Source of the DNA: Hyphomicrobiales bacterium
GTDB lineage: Bacteria; Pseudomonadota; Alphaproteobacteria; Rhizobiales; Xanthobacteraceae
Assembly (NCBI GenBank): GCA_021730985.1
Contig: JAKFYI010000027.1
Location: 102,255 to 166,254, forward strand
DNA: 64,000 nt
Direction of reading: 5' to 3'
The notes under the pieces were generated by a model, which ran no database searches, was not told the DNA's origin, and saw only the letters and a program-made list of their open reading frames with translations. Position numbers and translations under genes: made by a program. This document shows, in pieces, positions 28,078-37,338 of this stretch (position 1 is its first letter; every line of letters starts with the position of its first letter).

Positions 28078-29787
28078 TCAGTTTGCGCGTCGAGACAGAT
28101 GGATACCTGCGAGGTAGCCAAATGTAAGTGCAGGCCCCAACGTAATGCCAGGCCCGGGATAGTTGCCGTTCATGATCGAATTCATATCGTTTCCGCAAAC
28201 ATAAAGACCGTCAATGACGGTGCCATCTGTCTTGAGAGCTCTCGCGTCGCTGTCAGTCTGCACACCGATGGCGGTTCCAAGGTCCGCTGGATAAATTTGC
28301 ATGGCATAGAACGGTGGCCGCTCGATCGGGGCAACGCACGGGTTCGGTGTGTGGCCCGCGTCGCCGAGATGCCGCTGATAGATCGTGCTGCCGCGATCGA
28401 ACTCGGGATCGAACCCTTGACGCGCATGGACGTTGTAGCTTTCGAGCGTTTGCCGCAGCGCCGACTCTTCGACGCCCATGTTCCTTGCAAGCTCTGGAAG
28501 ATTCGCTCCCTCGATCAATTCGCCCTTCTCGATGTAAGGCCCGATCCGCCGCGTGAATGGCTGAATGCGGCCCAGCCCGTATGTCCACAGAAAGCGGCTG
28601 TCGCAAATCAGGTAGAAAGCGCTTCCTCCACCAACGTTACTGTTGCGAAGCATGGCGAGCACAAACTCATGATAAGAGAGCGCCTCGTTTACGAAGCGCT
28701 TGCCCGCCGCGTTGACCGCAATGACGCCGGGCTTTGCGCGATCAGTCACGGTGTGTGGGAAAACTCCCGCGGTGCCGTCGTTTCGCTGGAACAGCGACGC
28801 AGGCGCCCAATAGGCCGGGCTTGCGACCGGCGAGCCAATGCTTGCACCGGCCCCATTCGCAAGCTGCAGGCCGTCACCCGTTCCTGCTGGATTGGTGGCG
28901 GACACCGCTCCGGCGGATGAAGGAAAGAAACGCCGCCGCAACGTCGCATCGTGGGAGAAGCCGCCGGTCGCCAGCACCACGCCCCGGCTCGCATGAATCG
29001 TCAGACCGCCGTTTGCGCCTTCAATTTCCACTCCTGCGACCCTGCCATCGTCGGCCGTGACGAGTCGCGACACATGCGCTCCGAACAGAATGTCCACCTT
29101 GCGAGAAATCAACGACGCGTACAGGCGCGCCGCCAGGGCGTTCCCGAGATGCAGCGTCGTGCCTCTCGGATGCCGCAAGCGCTGCAGCGCATAAGCAGCA
29201 ATAAGCCGTGCCGTCTTGACGGTGGACCGGATGGAGCGACCGGCATTCCGAAGGTGCGGGATATCGAGCCGGTTCACCATCATGCCGCCGAAAAGAGTGA
29301 ATTCGGGCAACGGCGGGCGAAGCCGTCCAAAGTTCTTGCCAAGCGTCGCGCCGTTGAACCGCAGAGGTTCCAGCACACGTCCGCCGGGCGTAGAGCCGGG
29401 CCGCTCTGGATAGTAGTCGGGATACTTCTGCACCGGCACAAGCCGAACCAGCGTGTTCGCTTCGAGATATTCGATAGCCTCGGACCCGCGCGATAGATAG
29501 GTCCGCCGAAGTTCGGCGTTTTCGCTTTCGGGAACGGTGTTGACGAGATAGTTGAGGGCATCGTCGAACGTGTCGGCGATCCCGATGGCGCGCATCTTCG
29601 GATTGGCCGGAATCCACACCATGCCGCCGGACCACGCGGTGGTCCCACCGACAAACTCGGTCTTCTCGACCAGAAGGACTTTCAAGCCCTCGGCTGCCGC
29701 AACCGCTGCCGCGGTCATGCCGCCGGCGCCGGCGCCGATGACGATGGCATCGTAGCGATCGGAGTCAGGTTGCAACGGCTCCCCCAC
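28078..29787 (-). CDS. FAD-binding dehydrogenase, 3-ketosteroid Delta1-dehydrogenase-like
   Basis: A 569-residue flavoprotein of the fumarate reductase/KstD superfamily. The dinucleotide fold YDAIVIGAGAGGMTAAAVAA is near residues 12-32, followed by GGTTAWSGGMVWIPAN, a central NAAGKRFVNEALSYHEF segment, and the C-terminal FAD clamp NGNYPGPGITLGPALTFGYLAG typical of ketosteroid dehydrogenases. Start is GTG 29787; the ribosome site is weak. Likely reaction: alpha,beta-desaturation of a cyclic ketone; steroid specificity is not shown. It is divergent from a large alpha/beta hydrolase gene and converges with the decarboxylase-like gene six bases away. Confidence 0.85.
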   Translation of the reverse strand: MGEPLQPDSDRYDAIVIGAGAGGMTAAAVAAAEGLKVLLVEKTEFVGGTTAWSGGMVWIPANPKMRAIGIADTFDDALNYLVNTVPESENAELRRTYLSRGSEAIEYLEANTLVRLVPVQKYPDYYPERPGSTPGGRVLEPLRFNGATLGKNFGRLRPPLPEFTLFGGMMVNRLDIPHLRNAGRSIRSTVKTARLIAAYALQRLRHPRGTTLHLGNALAARLYASLISRKVDILFGAHVSRLVTADDGRVAGVEIEGANGGLTIHASRGVVLATGGFSHDATLRRRFFPSSAGAVSATNPAGTGDGLQLANGAGASIGSPVASPAYWAPASLFQRNDGTAGVFPHTVTDRAKPGVIAVNAAGKRFVNEALSYHEFVLAMLRNSNVGGGSAFYLICDSRFLWTYGLGRIQPFTRRIGPYIEKGELIEGANLPELARNMGVEESALRQTLESYNVHARQGFDPEFDRGSTIYQRHLGDAGHTPNPCVAPIERPPFYAMQIYPADLGTAIGVQTDSDARALKTDGTVIDGLYVCGNDMNSIMNGNYPGPGITLGPALTFGYLAGIHLSRRAN

Positions 29788-29822
29788 GTACCCGAGTTCG
29801 CAGGCCGCGTTCGGCCTGTGTG

Positions 29823-29850
29823 TTGACAGTGCGGCTGGAACTGTAAATAT
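29823..29850 (+). promoter_or_regulatory. Possible sigma-70 promoter for the large alpha/beta hydrolase
   Basis: TTGACA at 29823-29828 followed after 15-16 bases by TAAATAT. The -35 is perfect but spacing is short and the -10 imperfect. It would give a leader of roughly 100 bases before ATG 29954. Confidence 0.3.
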
Positions 29851-29953
29851 CTTCCAACGACAAAGGAATGTCTCTCACATTGTCGCAGGCCTGCCGATCG
29901 ACGATCTGCCGACTTTCGTCTCCATCCCGCCGCCTGCATCCTGGAGCGTAGAA

Positions 29954-31933
29954 ATGCCGGGCTCTGACCGTAGCCGCTCGAATGCGGGCGTGCGCCGCAT
30001 CGAAATCCTGGAGACGCAGCCGCTCGCCTTCGAAGGCCGCACCTTCGGCGATGCCGGCGCGTATCGGCACATCCGGGGCCGGCTGACCTGCGACATCGAT
30101 CCAACCCATCAGTTGAATGCGACCATCGTCGATCTCGACAAAGCCCCACGCAATCGAGACGGACGCGTGGAATATTGGACCGATTTCTCGGTGCTGACGC
30201 CGGCTGACGCAGCCCGCAGCAACGGCTGGCTCTTCTACGAAGTGCTCAATCGCGGCAACAAGCTCGGCATCAGCCGGATCAACAACGCGGTCGCATCCAA
30301 CCGTTTCGACAAGGCCGCCGATGCGGGTGACGGCCTTTTGATGCGGCAGGGCTTCACGATGATCTGGAGCGGTTGGCAGGGCGATGTTCAGGCCGGACAA
30401 GATCGTTTGGCGATCGATCTCCCCACTGCCCGCAATCCGGACGGACCGATCGTTGCGCCAAGCCGTGAGGAATTTATCGCTGAGGCAAGCGGTTTGGCCA
30501 CCGACGAGTTCATCCGGCAGACATCGGACAACGTGTTTGTCGCCACGCTGTCTTATCCGGCCGCAAACCTTGATCCATCGCTGGCTACGCTGACGGTGCG
30601 TCAGCGCGAGCAGGACGCGCGGGTTTCGCCGCCGGACCTGAAGTGGCGTTACGTTGACGGCGTTCATATTGAGATCCAGCGCGCCGCTGGTTTCGATCGC
30701 GGCGCAATCCACGAATTCATCTATCCGGCGCGCGATCCGAAGGTCATGGGCCTTGGACTCGCCAGCATTCGTGACGTTGTTTCGTACTTCCGCGAAGGGG
30801 GGCCAGACGATGGGGGACAGCCCAATCCACTGGCGGCCGGAACGATGCGCCGTGCCATGATCTTCGGCGCGTCCCAGAGCGGCCGTATCATCCGCGACTT
30901 CATCTATGAAGGTCTCAATGAGAGCCTTCGCGGTGGCATTGTGTTCGACGCAGCTCTGCCCGTTGTGACCGGTTCGCGGCGCTCTTTTGTCAACGCGCGG
31001 TTCGCGCAGCCTGGCCGCTATTCGCGCCAGCATGAGGATCACTCGTTCGGCGGCGACCAATTCCCATTCAGCTACCCGACGCTGACCGACCCACATAGCG
31101 GCCGCACCGACGGAATCCTGCGGCGCGCGATCGCGGCCGACGTCTGCCCCAAGATCGCGCACATCGACGCCGACACGGAGTTGTGGGCCGGGCGCGGCTC
31201 TCTGTTGGTGACCGACTGCGAGGGATGCGACATCGAAATGCCTCAACCGGTCAGGATCTATCTCACCGCGGGCGTGCCGCATGCCACCGCGCCGCCCGCA
31301 GCCGCCGCAGTCGCGCAGTTGCCGCACAATCCAATCCCCTATTCGTTTGCACTGCGCGCGCTGTTGCTGCACCTGCTGCGCTGGGTCGAATACGGCGAAG
31401 CGCCGCCGCCCAGCGCGTTCCCGTCCCGCTCTGCCGGCACACTCGTGCCGGTCGACCAATTCCGGCGCACGTTCCCAAAGATCCCGAACGTCACAACGCC
31501 AGTTGCCTGCAATCGCCTGAACGTCATGGATCATAGCGTCCAGCCCCCGAGGCCTGGCGCGGAGTATCCGGTGTTTGTGGGAGCTGTCGATGCGGACGGC
31601 AACACCGCAGGCGGCATCCGTCATCCTTTGATTGAAGTTCCTGCAGCGACGGCAACGGGCTGGAACCTGCGCGCCAAGGGATACGGGGAAGGCGACCTTT
31701 ATAATATTCTCGGCGCGCTCGTCCCCTTTCCGCGGACGGAGGCGGAAAGAGCGAGTTCCGGCGATTCTCGCCCGTCGCTCGAAGCGCGCTACGAATCTCA
31801 CCAGGATTGGTCGAAGCGCGTCGCCGCTGCTGCCGACGTTCAGGTCGCCGCCGGCTTCATGCTCCAAGAGGATGCGGGTCGGCTATCGGAGAAACTGAAA
31901 AGCGGATCGTGGAGCATCAGAGACCTGCTGTAG
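29954..31933 (+). CDS. Large alpha/beta hydrolase domain protein (Abhydrolase_10-like)
   Basis: A 659-residue protein with GGAG seven bases before ATG 29954. It belongs to the long alpha/beta hydrolase-domain family (Abhydrolase_10 as I recall it): N-terminal RRIEILETQPLAFEGRTFG and AYRHIRGRLTCDIDP, a middle YEVLNRGNK and GFTMIWSGWQGD, then the nucleophile elbow IFGASQSGR with Ser307, and a C-terminal FRRTFP/RRHPLIEVP-type region. No signal peptide is visible. Members are ester or lactone hydrolases in catabolic islands, but few have known substrates. It is divergent from the ketosteroid-dehydrogenase-like gene, suggesting joint action on cyclic substrates. Confidence 0.82.
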   Translation: MPGSDRSRSNAGVRRIEILETQPLAFEGRTFGDAGAYRHIRGRLTCDIDPTHQLNATIVDLDKAPRNRDGRVEYWTDFSVLTPADAARSNGWLFYEVLNRGNKLGISRINNAVASNRFDKAADAGDGLLMRQGFTMIWSGWQGDVQAGQDRLAIDLPTARNPDGPIVAPSREEFIAEASGLATDEFIRQTSDNVFVATLSYPAANLDPSLATLTVRQREQDARVSPPDLKWRYVDGVHIEIQRAAGFDRGAIHEFIYPARDPKVMGLGLASIRDVVSYFREGGPDDGGQPNPLAAGTMRRAMIFGASQSGRIIRDFIYEGLNESLRGGIVFDAALPVVTGSRRSFVNARFAQPGRYSRQHEDHSFGGDQFPFSYPTLTDPHSGRTDGILRRAIAADVCPKIAHIDADTELWAGRGSLLVTDCEGCDIEMPQPVRIYLTAGVPHATAPPAAAAVAQLPHNPIPYSFALRALLLHLLRWVEYGEAPPPSAFPSRSAGTLVPVDQFRRTFPKIPNVTTPVACNRLNVMDHSVQPPRPGAEYPVFVGAVDADGNTAGGIRHPLIEVPAATATGWNLRAKGYGEGDLYNILGALVPFPRTEAERASSGDSRPSLEARYESHQDWSKRVAAAADVQVAAGFMLQEDAGRLSEKLKSGSWSIRDLL

Positions 31934-31961
31934 AGAGCAGGCCGCCGCAACTCTGCCACTC

Positions 31962-32642
31962 TCACCAAGGCAATTCCTTGCCGTCCCACGTCAGGAACCG
32001 GCCCCTGCTCGCTGCCGTCGCACTGTCGATAGCGCCGCGCATGCCGCTGACACTCTCCTCCAGCCCTACATCGGCAAGCGAACTGCCCATGCCGGTTTGA
32101 CGAACCCATCCGGGGTGAAGGACGAAAGCGATCAGTTCGGCATGATCGACGGCGAGAGAACGCCAGGCCGCATTCAATGCAGCCTTGGAGCTGCGATACA
32201 TGTACCTGCCGCCCGTATCGTTGCAGGCGATCGAGCCACGGCGGCTGCTGATTGCGACAGCCTTGCGTTGCACGCTTCGGCGCAACGGCGCGAGGAGCGC
32301 CCCGACGAGCGCAACGGGCGCAATGGTGTTGACGCGAAAACTCGTTTCCCATGATTGCAGATCAATATTGTCGATCGGCATATCTCGAATTCCCAAATGA
32401 CCCGCGTTCGCGATCAGCACATCGACTGCATCGTCCCGAAGTGCATGGCCAAGCGCGCTGATCGTCGAAAAGTCCGTGAGTTCCAGTTCGTGCAGTTCGA
32501 TGTCGAGGCTGGCGAGATCATCGCCTGCGTTCCGTCGATTGCGTACGGTACCCAGCACTCGCCAGCCGTCCGCGCGATATTGCTTCGCGAACTCCAGCCC
32601 GAGCCCGCGGTTGACTCCGGTGATCAGAACAGTCGGCATCAT
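31962..32642 (-). CDS. SDR-family oxidoreductase (CsgA/sniffer-like)
   Basis: A 226-residue short-chain dehydrogenase with cofactor motif LITGVNRGLGLEFAKQY near residue 5, ANAG at about residue 80 and an intact active site (Ser in AISSRRGS, YRSSK for YxxxK). Shorter than classical SDRs, like the CsgA/carbonyl reductase branch. The start may be ATG 32642 or 32639; GAGG precedes both. It is divergent from the second cupin gene, with 103 bases between start codons, and converges on the large hydrolase. The substrate is unknown. Confidence 0.85.
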   Translation of the reverse strand: MMPTVLITGVNRGLGLEFAKQYRADGWRVLGTVRNRRNAGDDLASLDIELHELELTDFSTISALGHALRDDAVDVLIANAGHLGIRDMPIDNIDLQSWETSFRVNTIAPVALVGALLAPLRRSVQRKAVAISSRRGSIACNDTGGRYMYRSSKAALNAAWRSLAVDHAELIAFVLHPGWVRQTGMGSSLADVGLEESVSGMRGAIDSATAASRGRFLTWDGKELPW

Positions 32643-32715
32643 CTGGCCTCGGCCGAATTTGGAACGTACGGATTAAAGAAGCATCTCATATTGCGCAACG
32701 CCGTTTCACAGTTAT

Positions 32716-32731
32716 AGTTTGGCGCAAAATT
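32716..32731 (+). promoter_or_regulatory. Shared-element-like sequence, copy 3 (cupin gene 2)
   Basis: AGTTTGGCGCAAAATT, preceded by GTTATAGTTTGG, resembles the LLM 1 upstream region (TATAGTTCGG and AGTTTGGCAAAAGTT) but with a two-base insertion. It ends only 14 bases before the start codon chosen here, so it could be part of the promoter or a repressor site. Confidence 0.3.
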
Positions 32732-32745
32732 CAAGGGAGGACCGC

Positions 32746-33282
32746 TTGCCCAGACCTGTGCGCCGTCTCGTCACCGGACACGATTCAAACGGCCGGTCTG
32801 TGTTCATTGAGGACGGCCCTGCGCCCGATGCATTGCCCTCGCTCGCGACTCCCAAGCTGATCTCCACATTGATCTGGCGAACGACGACATCGCCGGCCTC
32901 TTACGACGGCAACGAGGACATGGCGCCGGCCGGATTGCGCGTGCCGACCGCCCCGCAACAGCGTGGTGGCACCGTTTTTCGCGTCAGCGACATCCCTCCG
33001 GACAGCGAACTTGGCGATTTAAGCCAGGTCGACATGGGGAGACACGGCGTTCACGTTTCCGCGGAGGGCCGCAAGCGCCACGTCATGTTCCACACGACGG
33101 ACACGGTCGATTACGCGATCGTCCTGGAAGGTGAAATCTGGGCCGTGATGGATGACGAAGAGCGGCTCATGAAACAGGGTGACGTGCTGGTTCAACGCGG
33201 GACGGGTCATGCGTGGTCCAACCGCACCGACAAGCCCTGCCGAATGGCGTTCATCCTGATCGATGCAGAGCCCAAGCGCTGA
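32746..33282 (+). CDS. Cupin-domain protein (2)
   Basis: A 178-residue protein read from TTG 32746, chosen because AGGGAGGA sits five bases upstream; the earlier TTG at 32719 has no such site. The N-terminal part (PVRRLVTGHDSNGRSVFIEDG) and the barrel (HTTDTVDYAIVLEGEIWAVM, then GDVLVQRGTGHAWSNRTDKP) parallel the cupin at 16219-16758. Motif 1 again has H-x-x-D-x-x-D in place of HxH. A metal-bound small-molecule role is likely, but its reaction is unknown. It faces the third set of Bug genes, which are leftward. Confidence 0.8.
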   Translation: MPRPVRRLVTGHDSNGRSVFIEDGPAPDALPSLATPKLISTLIWRTTTSPASYDGNEDMAPAGLRVPTAPQQRGGTVFRVSDIPPDSELGDLSQVDMGRHGVHVSAEGRKRHVMFHTTDTVDYAIVLEGEIWAVMDDEERLMKQGDVLVQRGTGHAWSNRTDKPCRMAFILIDAEPKR

Positions 33283-33327
33283 CATTGAACGTCGGACATC
33301 AAGGAGGCGCGCAAGCGATCCCGCTCG

Positions 33328-34302
33328 CTATTCTTGCTTCGCACCGGAAATCTTGACCAACTCACCCCACTTCTTGTGCTCAACTTGAACCGTCTTGATC
33401 AGATCGGCCCGGTTGAGGTCGCCGATCTGGAAGGACTGCTTATCGACGAAGATCGACGTGAACGCAGGTTCGGCGATCACCTTCATGATATCGGCGTGAA
33501 TCTTGTCGAGGATGGGAGCCGGTGTTCCTGCGGGCGCCGCCATGCCGAACCAGCTACTGATGGAGTATCCCGGCACAGTTTCGCCGATCGTCGGCAAGTT
33601 CGGCCGCTGCGGCAGCCGCTTCTCGCTCGCCGCAGCGATGATCTTCATCTTGCCCTCCTGCGCGTACTGATCGAATACGCTCAGCGTGGCGATGTACATC
33701 GAAACACGACCCGCCAGAAGCTCCGGCACAACCAGATTCGATCCGCGGAACGGCACATGCAGTATCTTCGTACCGGTCATGTGCTTGAGATATTCCATCG
33801 CAACATGCATGTACGAGCCAACGCCTGACGACGCGAAGGTCAAGGCATCCGGGTTGGCCTTGGCGTAGGCGAGCATCTCGGGAATGGTGTTGAAGGGCGC
33901 ATTGTTGGCAGCCGCGAGAACCGGTGCGATCCGCACGCACAGCGCGAGCGGCGCCAAGTCCTTCAGCGGATCGTAAGGCAGCTTCGAATTGATGTGTGGC
34001 GTGATGACAAACGAGGCGCTGTCGCTGAACAGAAGCGTGTGACCGTCCGGGGCTGACTTGACGACGCTGTCCACGCCCAGCACCGAGCCGGCCCCGGGCC
34101 GGCTCTCCACGATAACAGGCTGCCCCCACATTTCGGACAAGCGATGCGCGATAGCGCGCGCCATCACTTCGGTTGCGCCCCCCGCCGCGAACGGATTGAT
34201 GATCCTGACCGTCCGGTTTGGGAAGTCCTGCGCTTTCGCAGGACTCATCGCCGCTACAACGAACGCAGCAGCAAGCACGCCTAGAACTCGACAGCTCATC
34301 AT
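33328..34302 (-). CDS. Bug/TctC-family periplasmic solute-binding protein (6)
   Basis: A 324-residue receptor; leader to about residue 24 (AKA before QDF). The first ligand loop is FAAGGATEVM: the conserved Asp of this loop is Glu, which lengthens the side chain contacting the ligand. Other landmarks are standard (ESRPGAGSVLGVD, YDPLKDLAPLAL, APAGTPAPILDKI). It starts nine bases after the stop of Bug 7, so the two are co-transcribed tandem paralogues with matching motifs (YLKHM, VFDQY/VFTQY, PTIGETVPGYSI). Confidence 0.9.
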   Translation of the reverse strand: MMSCRVLGVLAAAFVVAAMSPAKAQDFPNRTVRIINPFAAGGATEVMARAIAHRLSEMWGQPVIVESRPGAGSVLGVDSVVKSAPDGHTLLFSDSASFVITPHINSKLPYDPLKDLAPLALCVRIAPVLAAANNAPFNTIPEMLAYAKANPDALTFASSGVGSYMHVAMEYLKHMTGTKILHVPFRGSNLVVPELLAGRVSMYIATLSVFDQYAQEGKMKIIAAASEKRLPQRPNLPTIGETVPGYSISSWFGMAAPAGTPAPILDKIHADIMKVIAEPAFTSIFVDKQSFQIGDLNRADLIKTVQVEHKKWGELVKISGAKQE

Positions 34303-34311
34303 TGCTAGCCT

Positions 34312-35289
34312 CTACTGCTGGACCTTGGCGCCGGAAATCCTGACAAGCTCGCGCCACTTTTCGTGCTCGGCTCTTACCTTGGCGGCGAATTGAGCGCGCG
34401 TCAGCGTACCGGCTTGATACGCTTGCGGGATGATGAAGGATTCGTTGAACTTCTTCTCGTTCAGAACCTGGCGCGTGTCGGCGTTGATCTTGTCAAGGAT
34501 CGCGGCGGGAGTGCCGGCAGGCCCCGCCAATCCGAACCAGACGTCGATTGAATAACCGGGCACAGTCTCACCAATGGTCGGCAAGTCGGGCCGCAACGGC
34601 AACCGCTTTTCTGTTGCGGCGGCGATGACACGCAGTTGCTTGTCTTTTTCGTACTGGGTGAACACGCTGATCGTGACCAGGAACATGTCGATCCGGCCCG
34701 ACAAAAGATCGGGCATCACCTGATTGGTGCCGCGGTAGGGCACATGGACCATCTTCACATTGGCCATGTGCTTGAGATACTCGAACGCCACATGCGTGTA
34801 GTTGCCGACACCCGGCGACGCATAAGTCAGTTTGTCTGGGTTGGCTCTGGCGTAATCCAGCAGTTCCTTCACGCCGGGGCCCGGCGTGTTGTTGCTAACA
34901 GCAAGGGCTGGCGAGAGCTGCACTCCAAGTGCAATCGGCTCCAAATCCTTGAGCGGATCGAACGGCAGCTTGTCGTAGATGTGCGGATTGATCACGAACG
35001 GCGACAGGTCTGAGAACAGCAGCGTGTAACCGTCCGGCGTCGATTTGGCGACGAAGTCCGCTCCAAGCGACGCACCGGCGCCAGCCTTGTTCTCCACCAC
35101 AACCGGCTGCTTCCACAGCTCGTTGAGCTGCTGCGCCAGCGCACGCGCGACGACATCCGTTCCGCCACCCGCCGTGTACGGTACGATGATCTTGACTGGA
35201 CGGTCGGGGAACTGCTGCGCAAAACTCGTGGCGGGCGAAACGTGCAGCAACAAAAGCAAAAGCAGAAACTGCCAAAGCGGTTTCTTCAT
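34312..35289 (-). CDS. Bug/TctC-family periplasmic solute-binding protein (7)
   Basis: A 325-residue receptor with a very hydrophobic leader (a run of seven Leu) ending at about residue 24 (SFA before QQF) and GGAGGAGG before ATG 35289. Ligand loop YTAGGGTDVV is canonical, unlike its tandem partner Bug 6, from which it is separated by nine bases. FDPLKDLEPIAL and GPAGTPAAILDKI are present. The pair may bind related substrates with different charge or geometry, or act at different concentrations. It is divergent from the aldo/keto reductase gene across 214 bases. Confidence 0.9.
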   Translation of the reverse strand: MKKPLWQFLLLLLLLHVSPATSFAQQFPDRPVKIIVPYTAGGGTDVVARALAQQLNELWKQPVVVENKAGAGASLGADFVAKSTPDGYTLLFSDLSPFVINPHIYDKLPFDPLKDLEPIALGVQLSPALAVSNNTPGPGVKELLDYARANPDKLTYASPGVGNYTHVAFEYLKHMANVKMVHVPYRGTNQVMPDLLSGRIDMFLVTISVFTQYEKDKQLRVIAAATEKRLPLRPDLPTIGETVPGYSIDVWFGLAGPAGTPAAILDKINADTRQVLNEKKFNESFIIPQAYQAGTLTRAQFAAKVRAEHEKWRELVRISGAKVQQ

Positions 35290-35462
35290 CTCGCTCCTCC
35301 TCCCCTCGCTTCTTCGTTAGCTCGTCTGAGCGAGTGGCGCTGCCGTGTCATCGGCGGCTCGATACCTGCGCAAAACGCCCGTCGAACGCATCAAAAGCTA
35401 TCAGCGGCTCTCACATTGTCAATTGCGACTGACGATTTTGAAAAAATTGCCCTTGGTTGGAA

Positions 35463-35479
35463 AGTCAGCTAACCTGACT
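35463..35479. promoter_or_regulatory. Inverted repeat upstream of aldo/keto reductase
   Basis: AGTCAG-N5-CTGACT, a perfect 6-bp dyad 24 bases before the aldo/keto reductase start codon. It could be an operator or a small 5' leader hairpin. No regulator gene is adjacent. Confidence 0.3.
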
Positions 35480-35503
35480 AGAATTGGGAACGCGAGAGAA
35501 GGG

Positions 35504-36481
35504 ATGGAATACGCACGGCTTGGCTCTACGGGACTCACCGTATCGCGCATCTGCCTCGGCTGCCTGACATTCGGCTCCAAGCAATGGCGTGAGTGGATGC
35601 TGGAGGCTGACGCGGCGCGCCCGATCATTCGGCACGCGCTGGATACCGGCATCACGCATTTCGATACGGCGGACTTTTATTCCCTTGGCGCCAGCGAAAT
35701 CATTCTCGGGGACGCGTTGGCGGACTTCGGAGTGCCGCGGGACAAGGTGGTGATTTCGTCGAAGGTCGGCCTACAAGTGGGCGGCGACCCCAACGAGCGC
35801 GGCCTGTCGCGCAAGCATATCCGCCATTCGATCGACGGCTCGCTGAAACGGCTGCGGACCGACTACATCGACCTCTATCAGATCCACCGGTTCGATCCGC
35901 ACACTCCGATCGAAGAAACACTCGAGGCGCTGGACGAGATCGTTCGCGCGGGCAAGGCGCTCTACATCGGCGCATCGTCGATGTTCACCTGGCAGTTTGC
36001 ACAGCTCACGTCGGGCGCAGCACGGCGCAATCTATTCCGCTTCGCGTCGATCCAGTGCCACTACAACCTGATCTATCGCGAGGAAGAGCGCGACATGATC
36101 CCCTTTTGCACGGCGGAGAATGTTGCCTTCCTGCCATGGAGTCCGCTGGCACGGGGCTTGCTGGCGCGGGGCTCTGATCCGGATGCTTCCCTGCGTGCGC
36201 AAGGTGACAACGCCACCCAGCGATTCTACACGCATGAGTCCGATGCGCCGATTGTTGCGCAGGTCGGACGGATCGCAAAGGACCGCGGTGTACCTCCGGC
36301 CCAGGTCGCGATCGCGTGGTTGTTGCACCAAAAACAGATCCCGTCGGCAATCATCGGCGCGACGAAGCTATCCCACATCGACGACGCCAACAGCGCCACG
36401 TCGTTCAAGCTCACGTCAGACGAAATCGCGCTGCTGACCGAGCCTTACAGGCCGCACGCCATTGTCGGTCATCACGCGTAA
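35504..36481 (+). CDS. Aldo/keto reductase
   Basis: A 325-residue AKR-superfamily NADPH-dependent oxidoreductase from ATG 35504. The tetrad is complete: Asp54 (FDTAD), Tyr59 (ADFYS), Lys87 (SSKVG) and His128 (YQIHRFD). C-terminal cofactor residues are in SAIIGATKLSHIDDA. The overall type (EYARLGSTGLTVSRICLG opening) is that of AKR11/13-like enzymes acting on small aldehydes or ketones. The longer frame from 35345 shows no homology in its extension. The next gene, 18 bases on, is a sugar-isomerase-like TIM-barrel protein, so the two form an operon and may modify a polyol- or keto-acid-like compound. Confidence 0.9.
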   Translation: MEYARLGSTGLTVSRICLGCLTFGSKQWREWMLEADAARPIIRHALDTGITHFDTADFYSLGASEIILGDALADFGVPRDKVVISSKVGLQVGGDPNERGLSRKHIRHSIDGSLKRLRTDYIDLYQIHRFDPHTPIEETLEALDEIVRAGKALYIGASSMFTWQFAQLTSGAARRNLFRFASIQCHYNLIYREEERDMIPFCTAENVAFLPWSPLARGLLARGSDPDASLRAQGDNATQRFYTHESDAPIVAQVGRIAKDRGVPPAQVAIAWLLHQKQIPSAIIGATKLSHIDDANSATSFKLTSDEIALLTEPYRPHAIVGHHA

Positions 36482-36499
36482 GCTGGCGAGGGAGACGGC

Positions 36500-37318
36500 A
36501 TGACAGCGCAAGCGGCGAAGTTCGGCTGCAACACATATTCCTACGTCTACTCCGAACGGGCCGACCGATGCATCGCCCGCCTCATGGACTTTGGCTTTCG
36601 GGAATTCGAGCCGATGGTCCACCCTGGACACCTTTGGCCGGCCTCGCCCAAGGCGGAAGGCCTGAAGGAGCTGCGACAGGCTCTCGACCGAGGTGGCGGG
36701 CGCATCGTCACGCTCAACATGCCCAATATCGACATCAATGTTGCGGCGATGTCGGAGGACATGAGGGCCTACTCACTGGATGTTCTCGAAGGTGTGGTCC
36801 GGCTTGCGGGCGAACTCGGCGCGGCCGGCGTCGTGGTCGGCCCTGGAAAAGCCAACCCGCTACTACCAGCGCCCGACGCAACGCTGTCGCGGCACTTCTT
36901 TGCCGCGCTCGACCGGCTCGCGCCGCTGGCGAAGCGATGCGGCACCGAGCTTTGGGCGGAGAACATGCCATTTGCATTCCTGCCCCAGATCGATGCGCTG
37001 CTGAGCGCCCTGGACGAGTACGGCGACCCGTCGATCGGTGTCGTCTACGACGTCGCCAACGCACACTTTGTCGGCGAGGACATCCGGGCAGGCCTGACCA
37101 AAGCGCAACCGCGCCTCAAGCTCGTGCACCTGTCCGACACGGGACGCGCCGGCTACAAGCACGACCCTGTCGGTCGTGGTGACGTGCCGTTCGCGGGAAT
37201 CCCAGCGATGCTGCGCGAGATCGGGTATGGCAAGCGCTCCATGCTGGAAATCACGTCGTCAAATCCCGACCACGACATCGCCGACAGCGTACAGCGGCTT
37301 GCCGCCATGGGGTTCTGA
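36500..37318 (+). CDS. Sugar phosphate isomerase/epimerase-like TIM-barrel protein
   Basis: A 272-residue protein of the xylose isomerase-like TIM-barrel group (AP endonuclease 2 superfamily), with GAGGGAG before ATG 36500. Likely metal ligands are seen in order: Glu in LWAENMPF, Asp in VVYDVANAHF, His in LVHLSDTG and Glu in SMLEITSS. Such proteins isomerise or epimerise sugars and keto sugars, or act as dehydroshikimate dehydratase-like lyases, so the reaction remains open. It follows the aldo/keto reductase in one operon and converges on Bug 8 (20 bases between stops). Confidence 0.85.
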   Translation: MTAQAAKFGCNTYSYVYSERADRCIARLMDFGFREFEPMVHPGHLWPASPKAEGLKELRQALDRGGGRIVTLNMPNIDINVAAMSEDMRAYSLDVLEGVVRLAGELGAAGVVVGPGKANPLLPAPDATLSRHFFAALDRLAPLAKRCGTELWAENMPFAFLPQIDALLSALDEYGDPSIGVVYDVANAHFVGEDIRAGLTKAQPRLKLVHLSDTGRAGYKHDPVGRGDVPFAGIPAMLREIGYGKRSMLEITSSNPDHDIADSVQRLAAMGF

Positions 37319-37338
37319 CGGTGAGCGGAGCGTGACAT

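Noticed and set aside
29765..31867. A 700-codon minus-strand open frame
   Set aside because: Antisense to the large alpha/beta hydrolase, whose opposite frame has clear family motifs and a ribosome site.
29872..35420. Shared word CTCTCACATTGTC near 29872 and 35408
   Set aside because: A 13-base match is expected by chance in 64 kb when both strands are considered, and the flanks do not align.
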